Of a stretch of 64,000 nt of DNA, positions 26,537 to 35,111 are shown piece by piece. The DNA lies in assembly GCA_934457415.1 (NCBI GenBank), contig CAKSHM010000008.1, positions 47,915 to 111,914 on the forward strand, written 5' to 3'. The notes under the pieces are model-generated. The model made no database searches and had not been told where the DNA came from. It was given only the letters and a program-made list of their open reading frames with translations. The stretch is from an uncultured Eubacteriales bacterium. Its GTDB lineage: Bacteria > Bacillota > Clostridia > Oscillospirales > Acutalibacteraceae. How positions within the stretch are numbered: position 1 is the stretch's first letter; each line of letters opens with the position of its first letter. The position numbers were made by a program, and so were the translations under genes.

Positions 26537-27938
26537 TGCTTTCTTCCCTCTTTATCTGCTCGGCTTTTGCCTTAACATCGTCAAATGTTCCGACATTATA
26601 GAATGCGGCCTCGGGATATTCGTCTCCCTCGCCGTCTAAAATCGCCTTAAATCCGCGGACGGTTTCTTTCAAAGGAACATAGATACCGTTTATTCCCGTA
26701 AATTTCTCCGCAACATGCATGGGCTGAGACAAAAATCTCTGCATTTTGCGGGCTCTTGTAACCGTAAGCTTATCGTCCTCAGAAAGCTCGTCAATACCTA
26801 AGATTGCGATAATATCCTGCAATTCGTTATATTTCTGCAAAACCTCCTGAACTCTTCTCGCCACCTCATAATGCTCGTTTCCGACAACAGAAGCTTCAAG
26901 AATTCTCGAAGTTGAAGCAAGCGGATCAACGGCAGGATAAATTCCCTGTTCGGATATCTTACGGCTTAAAACCGTTGTAGCGTCAAGATGAGTAAAGGTT
27001 GTTGCGGGGGCAGGGTCTGTAAGATCGTCGGCAGGAACATAAACCGCCTGAACGGATGTGACCGAGCCGTCGTCAGTCGAGGTTATTCTTTCCTGCAATG
27101 CGCCCATTTCATCCGACAGAGTCGGCTGATAGCCTACTGCGGACGGCATTCTGCCGAGCAGGGTTGAAACCTCACTTCCTGCCTGAACGAAACGGAATAT
27201 ATTATCTATAAACAAAAGAACATCTTTTTTCTCGGCGTCACGGAAATATTCCGCCATTGTAAGTCCGGATAATGCAACCCTCATTCGTACCCCGGGAGCC
27301 TCATTCATCTGACCGAAAACAAGCGCTGTTTTATCGCTTACGCCGCTTTCTTTCATTTCGTAATAAAGGTCGTTACCCTCTCTGCTTCTCTCGCCGACGC
27401 CCGTAAAAACGGAATATCCGCCGTGCTCCATAGCGACATTATGAATAAGCTCCTGAATAAGAACCGTTTTCCCGACGCCCGCTCCGCCGAAAAGACCTAT
27501 CTTTCCGCCCTTAGGATAAGGCTCTAACAGGTCTATAACCTTAATTCCCGTTTCGAGAATTTCAGCGGCAGGTCTTTGCTTCTCAAAGCTCGGCGCTTTT
27601 CTGTGAATTTCCCAGCGTGTGCCGTTTTCGGGGATTTCTTCGCCGCCGTCGATAGGCTCGCCCAAAACATTGAACATTCTGCCTAAGGTGCATTTTCCTA
27701 CGGGAACCTTTATCCCGCTGCCGTTTGCCTTAACCTCCATACCGCGCGCGAGATCCTCGCTGTTTCCCAAAAGAATGCAGCGGACCTTATCGCCGCCTAT
27801 ATGTGAGGCGACCTCCATAACACGGGTCTCGCCGTCAACCTTTACCGATAAAGCCTCTCTTATTCTCGGAAGCTCTCCATGGGCAAATTTACAGTCGATT
27901 ACAGGTCCTGAAATTTCGATTATTTTTCCTGTTTTCAC
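26523..27938 (-). CDS. atpD: ATP synthase F1 subunit beta
   Basis: 471 residues. Walker A GGAGVGKT, GERSREGNDLYYEMKESGV, VLLFIDNIFRFVQAGSEVSTLLGRMPSAVGYQPTL with the Walker B Asp, and the catalytic arm segments are all intact. Catalytic subunit of F1. Overlaps atpG by four bases. Confidence 0.97.
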   Translation of the reverse strand: MKTGKIIEISGPVIDCKFAHGELPRIREALSVKVDGETRVMEVASHIGGDKVRCILLGNSEDLARGMEVKANGSGIKVPVGKCTLGRMFNVLGEPIDGGEEIPENGTRWEIHRKAPSFEKQRPAAEILETGIKVIDLLEPYPKGGKIGLFGGAGVGKTVLIQELIHNVAMEHGGYSVFTGVGERSREGNDLYYEMKESGVSDKTALVFGQMNEAPGVRMRVALSGLTMAEYFRDAEKKDVLLFIDNIFRFVQAGSEVSTLLGRMPSAVGYQPTLSDEMGALQERITSTDDGSVTSVQAVYVPADDLTDPAPATTFTHLDATTVLSRKISEQGIYPAVDPLASTSRILEASVVGNEHYEVARRVQEVLQKYNELQDIIAILGIDELSEDDKLTVTRARKMQRFLSQPMHVAEKFTGINGIYVPLKETVRGFKAILDGEGDEYPEAAFYNVGTFDDVKAKAEQIKREESNEKL

Positions 27939-28834
27939 TGTATTTTAACCTCCTTCTTTTTCTGAGCCTTAGCGCCTGAGGATACCTCTGTTATTTCCTG
28001 AGTGATAGACGCCTGACGGAGTCTGTTATAAACAACCGAAAGCTCAGACAGAATTTTCTGCGCATTCTGATTAGCCGAATTCATTGCTTCCATTCTTGAG
28101 CTTTGCTCGCTGCAAAAAGAATCTATAAGCGCGCTGTATATATAACCCGAAACATAGCTCGGAATCATATTGTTAAGCACCTCTTCCACAGACGGCGAAA
28201 ACTCAAAGGGGACCTTAACAGCCTCTTCGGTTACATTTGCCGTAAATGCCTTTTTATGAAACGGAAGCAGTCTAACCGAAATAACATTCTCAAACATACC
28301 GTTTTTAATATCCGTATAAACCACAAATATTTTCTGAATTTCGCCCGAATCAAACATATCAAGCAGAATATTTGTTATCTCTCTTGCTCTTTGCATGGTA
28401 GGATTCTGAGCCGTATAAATAAAGCTGCGCTCAATCGGAATTTTCCTATGCTCGAAATATCTTCTTCCGTACTCCCCGACTACGAAAAGCTTCATATCAG
28501 GATGCGCTTTGTACATTCTTTCCGCTTCTTTTATAACATTCTGATTGTACATTCCCGCAAGCCCTTTATCCGCCGTAACCACCAAGCAGGCATAAGTTCC
28601 GTTAAGCTCCGGCTCGCCGTCATCAGGATAAAAATACCTGCTTTTAACATTTTTAACATTTCTGAAAATGCGCTTTATTTCCTTTTGAAGAGCCTCAAAA
28701 TAAGGTCTTGTTCTGTCAAGGTCAGCCTTAGCCTTGCGCATTTTAGTTGAGGCGATCAGGTACATCGCATTTGTTATTTTTTTAGTATCGGTAACGCTTT
28801 TGATGTGGCTTTTTATTTCTTTAACATTCGCCAT
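27935..28834 (-). CDS. atpG: ATP synthase F1 subunit gamma
   Basis: 299 residues. N-terminal helix IKSHIKSVTDTKKITNAMYLIASTKMRKAK and C-terminal RMEAMNSANQNAQKILSELSVVYNRLRQASITQEITEVSSGA are the conserved coiled-coil ends of the rotor. Normal order after alpha. Confidence 0.95.
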   Translation of the reverse strand: MANVKEIKSHIKSVTDTKKITNAMYLIASTKMRKAKADLDRTRPYFEALQKEIKRIFRNVKNVKSRYFYPDDGEPELNGTYACLVVTADKGLAGMYNQNVIKEAERMYKAHPDMKLFVVGEYGRRYFEHRKIPIERSFIYTAQNPTMQRAREITNILLDMFDSGEIQKIFVVYTDIKNGMFENVISVRLLPFHKKAFTANVTEEAVKVPFEFSPSVEEVLNNMIPSYVSGYIYSALIDSFCSEQSSRMEAMNSANQNAQKILSELSVVYNRLRQASITQEITEVSSGAKAQKKKEVKIQ

Positions 28835-28847
28835 ATAAAGCCACCGC

Positions 28848-30635
28848 CTAAGATTTAATTCTTTGCGCGAAATCGGTTATAAACCTTTTCGCGGCTTCGG
28901 CTATTACTCTGCGCTCCTCCTCTGAGGTCTCTCCGGTTTTATCAATTGAAGAGCAAAGCTCAGCCTTCGTGCTTTCAAAATACTCTATAAGTTCTTTTGC
29001 GGCTTTTCTTACATCCTTTACGGAAACGGCACTGAATGCCTGAGAAAGAGCGGAAGTTAAAAGAATGACCTGAGCATGCTGAGAATAAGGGTGATACTGC
29101 TCCTGCTTTAACAGCTCCATTAAATCCTCGCCGTAATGAAGCTGACGCTTCGTGGTTTCGTCAAGATCGCTTGAAAACTGCATGAAGACTTCCATTTCGC
29201 GGTACTGGGCAAGATCAAGCCTTATTGCACCGGTTGCCTTTTTCATAGCCTTTGTCTGAGCGGCTCCGCCGACACGGGAAACCGAAAGCCCGACATTGAC
29301 CGCAGGTCTTTGACCCGAGAAAAACAGATCGCTTTCAAGGAAAATCTGACCGTCGGTAATAGAAATTATATTTGTAGGTATATAAGCCGAGACATCGCCT
29401 GCCTGAGTTTCTACAATAGGAAGGGCAGTCATACTGCCGCCCCCCAAAGCATCGCTTAAATGAGCCGACCTTTCAAGAAGTCTTGAATGGAGATAGAATA
29501 CATCTCCGGGGTATGCCTCTCTTCCGGGGGAACGCTCAAGCAAAAGGCTTAAGGTTCTGTAGGCTATGGCATGCTTTGAAAGATCATCATAAACTATAAG
29601 AACATCTTTTCCGTTGTGCATGAAATATTCAGCAATTGCGCATCCTGCATAAGGAGCGATATATAAAAGCGGAGCGGGATCGCTCGCAGTCGCGCTTACA
29701 ATAACCGAATAATCCATCGCCTTGTTTTTTCTCAAAGTCTCCGCAAGCTGTGCTACTGACGAAGCCTTCTGACCTATTGCGACATAAACGCAAATTGTAT
29801 CTTTGTTTTTCTGATTTAAAATTGTATCAAGCGCAATCGCGGTTTTACCTGTCTGCCTGTCACCGATAATAAGCTCTCGCTGTCCCCTTCCTATAGGAAA
29901 CATAGAATCGATTGCAAGAAGACCTGTTTCCATAGGCTTGTTTACCGGCTGGCGGTCGATTATACCGGGGGCTTTATTCTCAATGGGATAATAGCCGACC
30001 TCCTTTATCGGTCCGTTTCCGTCAATAGGAGACCCTAAAGCATCAACTATTCTGCCGAGCATTGCCTCTCCTACGGGAACACCCGCGGTTTTACGGCTTC
30101 TTCTGACTAAACTTCCCTCTGTTATTTCGGCGTCGTCACCGAAAACAACACAGCCGAGTTTCTCTTCCTTCAGATCAAGCACCATACCTTTAACGCCCGA
30201 TTCAAAAATAAGAATCTCGCCGTATTTCGCATGCTCAAGACCGCTTACGGTTGCTATTCCGTCGCCGACAGCAAGAACAAAACCTACCTCCTGAGCTTCG
30301 GGAGAAGGAGTGAATTTATCAATCGTTTCTTTTATAAGCGGAATAACATCATGCTTATTTTTAATAGCCTCAAATATTTTATTTTTAAGCTGTCTTGTCT
30401 TACCCTCTAAGCTCCAGTCGATAATTTCATCAACCGAGTTCCTGTCATTTAAAGTACCTATTTCGATTTTAAAGCCGTTTTTCACGGAATTGTCTTTTTT
30501 AAAAGAAAGCTCAACATCCGAGTTGTATTTTTTATTTAAAAATTCTCCTATTTTCTTAAGCTGTTCACTTGTAGGAGAATTTTGGCTTTTTATAACCGCC
30601 CAAAGAGAATTTTTCGAAAAACTCTGTTTTTCCAT
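28848..30635 (-). CDS. atpA: ATP synthase F1 alpha subunit with N-terminal delta-like domain (delta-alpha fusion)
   Basis: 595 residues, about 90 more than a usual AtpA. From about residue 95 it is a normal alpha subunit: VIPLIKETIDKF, EVGFVLAVGDGIATVSGLEHAKYGE, Walker A GDRQTGKT and the DLSKHAIAYRTLSLLLER and SVSRVGGAAQTKAMK segments. Residues 1-90 resemble the C-terminal domain of AtpH (delta): SPTSEQLKKIGEFLNKKY, VELSFKKDNSVKNGFKIEIG, then a helix. The operon has no atpH gene between atpF and atpA, where it normally lies. The delta N-terminal helical domain, which binds the top of F1, is not seen. The gene starts seven bases after atpF. Confidence 0.88.
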   Translation of the reverse strand: MEKQSFSKNSLWAVIKSQNSPTSEQLKKIGEFLNKKYNSDVELSFKKDNSVKNGFKIEIGTLNDRNSVDEIIDWSLEGKTRQLKNKIFEAIKNKHDVIPLIKETIDKFTPSPEAQEVGFVLAVGDGIATVSGLEHAKYGEILIFESGVKGMVLDLKEEKLGCVVFGDDAEITEGSLVRRSRKTAGVPVGEAMLGRIVDALGSPIDGNGPIKEVGYYPIENKAPGIIDRQPVNKPMETGLLAIDSMFPIGRGQRELIIGDRQTGKTAIALDTILNQKNKDTICVYVAIGQKASSVAQLAETLRKNKAMDYSVIVSATASDPAPLLYIAPYAGCAIAEYFMHNGKDVLIVYDDLSKHAIAYRTLSLLLERSPGREAYPGDVFYLHSRLLERSAHLSDALGGGSMTALPIVETQAGDVSAYIPTNIISITDGQIFLESDLFFSGQRPAVNVGLSVSRVGGAAQTKAMKKATGAIRLDLAQYREMEVFMQFSSDLDETTKRQLHYGEDLMELLKQEQYHPYSQHAQVILLTSALSQAFSAVSVKDVRKAAKELIEYFESTKAELCSSIDKTGETSEEERRVIAEAAKRFITDFAQRIKS

Positions 30636-30642
30636 ATAATTT

Positions 30643-31122
30643 TCACTCTCCCTTGGCGGAATTTAAGAAATCGTCAAAAGAGTCGCCGTTTTTCTCGGCA
30701 ACAATTTTATCAACTGCCTTTGAAACAAGCTCTTCTATTTGAGAGTCGGCACTGCAAAGAATTTTTTCTTTTTCTGCCTCAGCCGATTTTACAGCGGAAG
30801 AAATAATTCGTTTCTTTTCTTTTTCCGCCTCTTCAAGCCTTGCGTTTGCGGCATTTTCAGCGTCTTTTGCGGCATTTTTCTTCATTTCATCAATTTCTGA
30901 CTGAGCGGATAAGAGCTTTTTTTCATATTCTTCTTCCTTTTCGGAAGCATTTTTAAGCTTTTCTTCGGCAAGTCTGTCCATTTCGCCGTACTTTTCCTCG
31001 CGCTTTTTCATAAAGCCGGAAACAGGCTTATAAAGCAGGAAATAAAGTCCGCCCGCAAGAATTATAAAATTCAGAACGTGCAGCAAAATTTGCTGCCAGT
31101 CGATATTAAGAGGAATACTCAT
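30643..31122 (-). CDS. atpF: ATP synthase Fo subunit b
   Basis: 159 residues: one N-terminal membrane helix (WQQILLHVLNFIILAGGLYFLLYKP) and a long charged Glu/Lys/Ala helix for the peripheral stalk. No delta domain is fused to it, unlike mycobacterial b-delta. Between atpE and the delta-alpha fusion gene. Confidence 0.92.
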   Translation of the reverse strand: MSIPLNIDWQQILLHVLNFIILAGGLYFLLYKPVSGFMKKREEKYGEMDRLAEEKLKNASEKEEEYEKKLLSAQSEIDEMKKNAAKDAENAANARLEEAEKEKKRIISSAVKSAEAEKEKILCSADSQIEELVSKAVDKIVAEKNGDSFDDFLNSAKGE

Positions 31123-31139
31123 TTAAAACCTCTCCTTTT

Positions 31140-31514
31140 TTATAATACAAATATAATAAGAATTGCGACTATAAGCGCATAGATAATTGCCGTTTCAATA
31201 AATACAAGTCCCAGCATCAAGGTTGTTCTTATCTTTCCCTCTGCTTCCGGCTGACGGGAAATTCCCTCCGCCGACTTTGAAATCGCCAAAGCCATTCCTA
31301 CTGCGCCTGCCGCGGCGGCAAGACCTACGCATAAAGCCGCCGCCAATGCCTTGGTTCCCGTTGAAGTATCCTCGGAAGTCTCTGATGAGGTTACAGATGC
31401 GCTGTCAGCCGCTGTTTCCTTACTGTCGGCAGCAAAAGCGGTAAGTCCTGCGAAAACGCAGATAAAAAGTGAAAATAAAAGAACTGCGATTGATTTTTTA
31501 ATTTGTTTTTTCAT
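31140..31514 (-). CDS. atpE: ATP synthase Fo subunit c with signal-peptide-like extension
   Basis: 124 residues rather than about 75-90. Residues 1-29 look like a signal peptide (KKQIKKS, hydrophobic core, AFAAD). A Ser/Thr/Glu/Asp-rich linker (about 30-53) follows, then the c-subunit hairpin: helix 1 (55-80), loop RQPEA (87-91) and helix 2 with carboxylate E107 in LVFIETAII. At the helix-1 position of the Na+-binding Gln of Ilyobacter-type rings there is Met74, which argues for proton coupling. ATG has a good ribosome site, and no internal start is obviously better. Confidence 0.88.
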   Translation of the reverse strand: MKKQIKKSIAVLLFSLFICVFAGLTAFAADSKETAADSASVTSSETSEDTSTGTKALAAALCVGLAAAAGAVGMALAISKSAEGISRQPEAEGKIRTTLMLGLVFIETAIIYALIVAILIIFVL

Positions 31515-31552
31515 TGTTTTTTCCTCCGTAAATCAGCCTGCATTTATATGTA

Positions 31553-32380
31553 TTAAAGGGCTTTCTTTTTTTTATTTTTTATATGCGGCTCAGACACTTC
31601 TCCGTAAAAAAGTGATGTGAGCATTGTAAGAACATAGGTCTGAATAAGCGCGTGAAGCAAGGTGAACAAAACTCCCACCGCAACCGGAAGCACAAAGCTT
31701 AATTTAATCGAATAATAAACAAGCTCTGTTACAAGAAGTCCGCTCAGTAACGCTCCGAAAAGACGGAAACTCATTGAAATTGGCAGAGAAAATTCTTTTA
31801 ATGTAAGTCCTATTCCCTTTATGCCGTTACCCGCAATACCGCCTGAAAGAATAATTAAATAGGAGAAGCAGCCTAAAGCTATGGCGGCATTTATGTCGGA
31901 AAGCGGAGCCGGAAGAGCAATCGACCTGCCCGTAGTTGTAATCCCCTGCAAACCCAAAAGCTCAAACAGTGTGCTCATAAATATGTAAGCACCCGCAGAA
32001 AACACATAAGCCCCCAAAAAAGAGTTTCTGTGCGGACTGTTGGATTTTGCGAGATTATCAAAAAAGCCTACCGCTTCTTCCAAAACTATCTGAAATTTAC
32101 CCGGGACAGTTTTAAATTTCGGAATAACAAATATTCTGATTATAATTGCGGCAAACAGAAGAATTCCGGTAACCGTAAACGCGGAAATCAAAGCGGGATT
32201 AACATCCTTTATTCCGAAAAGACTTATTTTATTGGTCTCATGAAGCACCGCATCACGCATTACTTCTTTGATTGATTCCTTTTCGCCGTCGGTTTTACCG
32301 ATTATCAGCGCGAGAAAAACAAACAAAGCAATTAAAAAAAGCCAGATTATAAAGCTTACCGTTCGCTTTTTATTTTTCAT
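31553..32380 (-). CDS. atpB: ATP synthase Fo subunit a
   Basis: 275 residues, multi-pass. Conserved helix 4-6 features: SLPISMSFRLFGALLSGLLVTELVYYS with the essential Arg, and LPVAVGVLFTLLHALIQTYVLTMLTSLFYGEVSE with the conserved Gln. First gene of the atp operon. No AtpI gene precedes it; a YoaK-like gene does. Confidence 0.93.
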   Translation of the reverse strand: MKNKKRTVSFIIWLFLIALFVFLALIIGKTDGEKESIKEVMRDAVLHETNKISLFGIKDVNPALISAFTVTGILLFAAIIIRIFVIPKFKTVPGKFQIVLEEAVGFFDNLAKSNSPHRNSFLGAYVFSAGAYIFMSTLFELLGLQGITTTGRSIALPAPLSDINAAIALGCFSYLIILSGGIAGNGIKGIGLTLKEFSLPISMSFRLFGALLSGLLVTELVYYSIKLSFVLPVAVGVLFTLLHALIQTYVLTMLTSLFYGEVSEPHIKNKKKKAL

Positions 32381-32450
32381 AAGCAGTTATCCTTTCTTTA
32401 AGCAGGTTAAAATACGCCGAAAAGACGCCGTTTTAGGCGGATTCGGATTA

Positions 32451-33122
32451 TTATCTCTTGTCTATAAACATCATATTAAAGCTGATAAACAGCAATAAAC
32501 AGCAAACCAAAATCGCCTTTTGCCCGAGTGCCGATGTAACCTGACAGCCGATTCCCGCGCCAAGAGCAAAAATCAGTATAACAGAAAAATAAATCAGGGA
32601 TTTTTTTAAGATATGAATTTCTCTTGTTTTCGAATATGTGACAAGAGATTCTACGGCATTTCGCATATTTCCTATACACATAGTGCTGGCATAGGCATGC
32701 CCTCTTACAGTCGGAAAGGTCTGAATCTGCATCGCGCAGACGAATGAAACCAATGCGTTTGCCATAAGGTCAAACCTATGCGGAATAAAGCTTACCGCAA
32801 AAAGCAGAACCATTTCAAACAAAAGCACCGTCTGCCGCCAGTGAAGGCTTTTTGATGCCTTAAGATTTATTTTTACAATTTCGGCAATAGCTATTCCTAT
32901 CAAAAAAGAAACAATAGGCACAATGTATTTTAAAACGGATCTGATTTCGCCTTTAAAAAGCCCTGTCGCCAAAAGCACAATATTTCCCGTTTGCGCGTTT
33001 GCGAAAACGCCGCCCCTGCAGCAATAGGTATAAGCGTCCTGAAAGCCGCCTGAAAGAATGATAAAAACGGCGGTAAGAAAAGCCTCGGACATCTGAAAAT
33101 TTTCTTTTTTTTTCGTTTCCAC
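32451..33122 (-). CDS. YoaK/DUF1275-family membrane protein
   Basis: 223 residues with about six membrane helices and the family pattern FIILSGGFQDAYTYCCRGGVFANAQTGNIVLLATGLFKGE followed later by CAMQIQTFPTVRGHAYASTMCIGNMRNAVE. I chose the GTG start at 33122 because GGAGG lies nine bases before it; the much longer open frame upstream has no ribosome site and overlaps the divergent LysR promoter. Function is unsettled for the family. It lies 70 bases ahead of atpB on the same strand. Confidence 0.8.
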   Translation of the reverse strand: METKKKENFQMSEAFLTAVFIILSGGFQDAYTYCCRGGVFANAQTGNIVLLATGLFKGEIRSVLKYIVPIVSFLIGIAIAEIVKINLKASKSLHWRQTVLLFEMVLLFAVSFIPHRFDLMANALVSFVCAMQIQTFPTVRGHAYASTMCIGNMRNAVESLVTYSKTREIHILKKSLIYFSVILIFALGAGIGCQVTSALGQKAILVCCLLLFISFNMMFIDKR

Positions 33123-33164
33123 CCGTGCTGTCCTCCATCCCTTTTCTGTATTATTATAATGCGC

Positions 33165-33199
33165 TTGACTTTTTTGAATATTAGTATTATAATTCAAAA
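33165..33199 (+). promoter_or_regulatory. LysR-gene promoter with inverted-repeat operator
   Basis: TTGACT (33165-33170) and TATAAT (33188-33193) with a 17-base spacer. Overlapping it is an exact inverted repeat TTTTGAAT (33172-33179) and ATTCAAAA (33192-33199) with a 12-base gap, the form expected for a LysR-type operator. It could control both the regulator and the divergent YoaK-like gene. Confidence 0.7.
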
Positions 33200-33275
33200 G
33201 CAAGTATATGTAAAATCTATAATTGATATGTTTGATATACTTTATTAGCATATTAAGACAAGAGGTGACAATAGT

Positions 33276-34157
33276 TTGTATATAAGCTATGACTACTACC
33301 GCATTTTTTATTTTGTGGCTAAATGCGGCAGCGTTTCTCAGGCGGCAAAAATGCTGCTTAACAATCAGCCTAATCTGACAAGAACAATTAAAAATCTTGA
33401 AAGCGAGCTTGGGTGTCCTCTGTTTTCCAGAACAAACCGAGGTATGAAGCTTACACCCGAGGGCGAAAAGCTTTACAGTCATATTAAAATTGCTTTAAAG
33501 CATATTGAAGCCGGTGAGGATGAAATAACCGACGTTAAAAATCTTCAGAGCGGAACAGTAACCGTTGCGGCAAGCGAGGTTGCTTTTAGATGCGTGCTTT
33601 TGCCTGTTATAAAAAAATTTCGGGAGCTGTATTCCGGAATAAGAATTAAAATAAGCGATCATTCAACACCTCAGGCAATTTCTGCATTAAAAGAAAGAAT
33701 GGCAGATCTCGCCGTTGTCACGACTCCCACTGTCAGAACTCCTTCTCTTTCACAGATTGGAATAAAATCGGTAAAGGAGGTTGCCGTTTGTCCGGAATCC
33801 TTTTCGGAATTCAAAGACAGAACGGTAAGATTAAAAGAGCTGAGCGGCAGGCCGCTTGTAGCCTTGGGAAGCGATACAAAGTCCTATGAATTCTATTCGG
33901 GATTTTTTGCTTCACACGGACTTTCTTATCAGCCCGATATTGAGGCTTTTTCAGCAGATCAGATTTTGCCGATGGTAAAAGCGGGACTCGGCGTCGGCTT
34001 TGTGCCTGAGGAGTTTTTAAACGGGGTCACGGGAGTAAACATAATTAAACTTAAAGAACAGATTCCCGAAAGGAAAATCTGTATTATAAAAAGAAAAGAA
34101 CAGCCTTTAAGCGTTGCGGCAGGAAAGCTTGAAGAAATGCTGCTCGGAGAAAAATAA
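33276..34157 (+). CDS. LysR-family transcriptional regulator
   Basis: 293 residues from a TTG start preceded by AGAGGTGA. N-terminal winged helix-turn-helix (YYRIFYFVAKCGSVSQAAKMLLNNQPNLTRTIKNLESELGCPLFSRTNRGMKLTPEGEKLY), then a substrate-binding domain typical of LysR. Divergent from the YoaK-like gene and 30 bases upstream of the lipid kinase gene, so either may be a target. Ligand unknown. Confidence 0.9.
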   Translation: MYISYDYYRIFYFVAKCGSVSQAAKMLLNNQPNLTRTIKNLESELGCPLFSRTNRGMKLTPEGEKLYSHIKIALKHIEAGEDEITDVKNLQSGTVTVAASEVAFRCVLLPVIKKFRELYSGIRIKISDHSTPQAISALKERMADLAVVTTPTVRTPSLSQIGIKSVKEVAVCPESFSEFKDRTVRLKELSGRPLVALGSDTKSYEFYSGFFASHGLSYQPDIEAFSADQILPMVKAGLGVGFVPEEFLNGVTGVNIIKLKEQIPERKICIIKRKEQPLSVAAGKLEEMLLGEK

Positions 34158-34187
34158 TAAATTCTCCTAAAACGAAAGGAAATAAAA

Positions 34188-35105
34188 ATGTCTGCATATT
34201 ATATTCTCTACAATCCTATTGCCGCAAACAGACACGGTAAAGAAAAGGCGCAGGAGCTTAAAAAGGTCTTAAAAGACGAAAGCTATATTTTTGAGGATAT
34301 CACTTCGGTTATAAACTATTACAATTTCTTTGCGAAGCTTGAGCCTGACGATAAAATCGTCATTGCGGGAGGTGACGGAACGCTCAACCGCTTTATAAAT
34401 TCAACAGACGGTATGGATATTAAAAATGATATCTATTATTATGCCGCCGGAAGCGGAAACGATTTTTTCAGGGATGTTTCGGAAACTGACAAGAAGTCAA
34501 ATTACTGCAAAATAAATAAATATATAAAAAATCTGCCGACAGTGGAGGTTAACGGCCAAAAATATAAATTCTTAAACGGAATAGGCTTCGGTATTGACGG
34601 TTACTGCTGCGAGGTCGGAGATGAAATGAGAAAGAATATTTCTGACTCAAAGGAAATAAATTATACCTCGATAGCAATAAAGGGTTTGCTTTTTAAATAT
34701 AAGCCGACTGACGCTGAAATTACCGCCGACGGTGTGACCTGTAATTTTAAAAACGTCTGGCTTGCGCCCACTATGAACGGCAGGTTTTACGGCGGCGGAA
34801 TGATGCCGACACCGAGTCAGAACAGATTAAATAACGAAACCGTTTCAACCATGGTTATGCATTCTTCGGGCAAGCTTAAAACCCTGATGATATTTCCCTC
34901 GATTTTTAAGGGCGAGCATATTAAGCACCCCGACACCGTAAGCATAATAAGCGGAAAAGAAATAACCGTTAAATTCAGCGAACCGAGAGCATTGCAGATT
35001 GACGGAGAGACTATTAAAAATGTCACCGAGTATACCGTTTCGGCTCCGCCTGTTAAAAAAGAAGAAAAAGAAAATAAAAAAGTTGACATAAAAGCCGCAA
35101 TATGA
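34188..35105 (+). CDS. Diacylglycerol/lipid kinase family protein (YegS/DgkB-like)
   Basis: 305 residues. DAGK catalytic features: YYILYNPIAANRHGKEKAQEL, the nucleotide loop VIAGGDGTLNRFINS, and AAGSGNDFFRD, followed by a beta-sandwich with FGIDGYCCEVGDEM and NGRFYGGGMMPTPSQ. It likely phosphorylates diacylglycerol or a similar lipid at the membrane face. Good SD AAAGGAAATAAA. Its 3' end contains the -35 of the hydrogenase maturase promoter. Confidence 0.88.
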   Translation: MSAYYILYNPIAANRHGKEKAQELKKVLKDESYIFEDITSVINYYNFFAKLEPDDKIVIAGGDGTLNRFINSTDGMDIKNDIYYYAAGSGNDFFRDVSETDKKSNYCKINKYIKNLPTVEVNGQKYKFLNGIGFGIDGYCCEVGDEMRKNISDSKEINYTSIAIKGLLFKYKPTDAEITADGVTCNFKNVWLAPTMNGRFYGGGMMPTPSQNRLNNETVSTMVMHSSGKLKTLMIFPSIFKGEHIKHPDTVSIISGKEITVKFSEPRALQIDGETIKNVTEYTVSAPPVKKEEKENKKVDIKAAI

Positions 35106-35111
35106 TAAAAT
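35083..35111 (+). promoter_or_regulatory. Promoter of the hydrogenase maturation operon
   Basis: TTGACA (35083-35088) and TAAAAT (35106-35111), 17-base spacer. It starts inside the end of the lipid kinase gene, so the maturase operon has its own transcript with a leader of about 130 bases. Confidence 0.75.

Noticed and set aside
28103..28750. 215-residue plus-strand ORF
   Set aside because: It is antisense to atpG, lacks a ribosome site and has the mixed composition of a shadow frame.
31140..31514. Sodium-dependent ATP synthase
   Set aside because: The E-T pair on helix 2 is present, but the helix-1 glutamine is methionine, so the full sodium motif is missing.
32451..33482. 343-residue version of the YoaK-like protein
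   Set aside because: The extra N-terminal part crosses the LysR promoter and start region and has no ribosome site; the GTG at 33122 is well placed.
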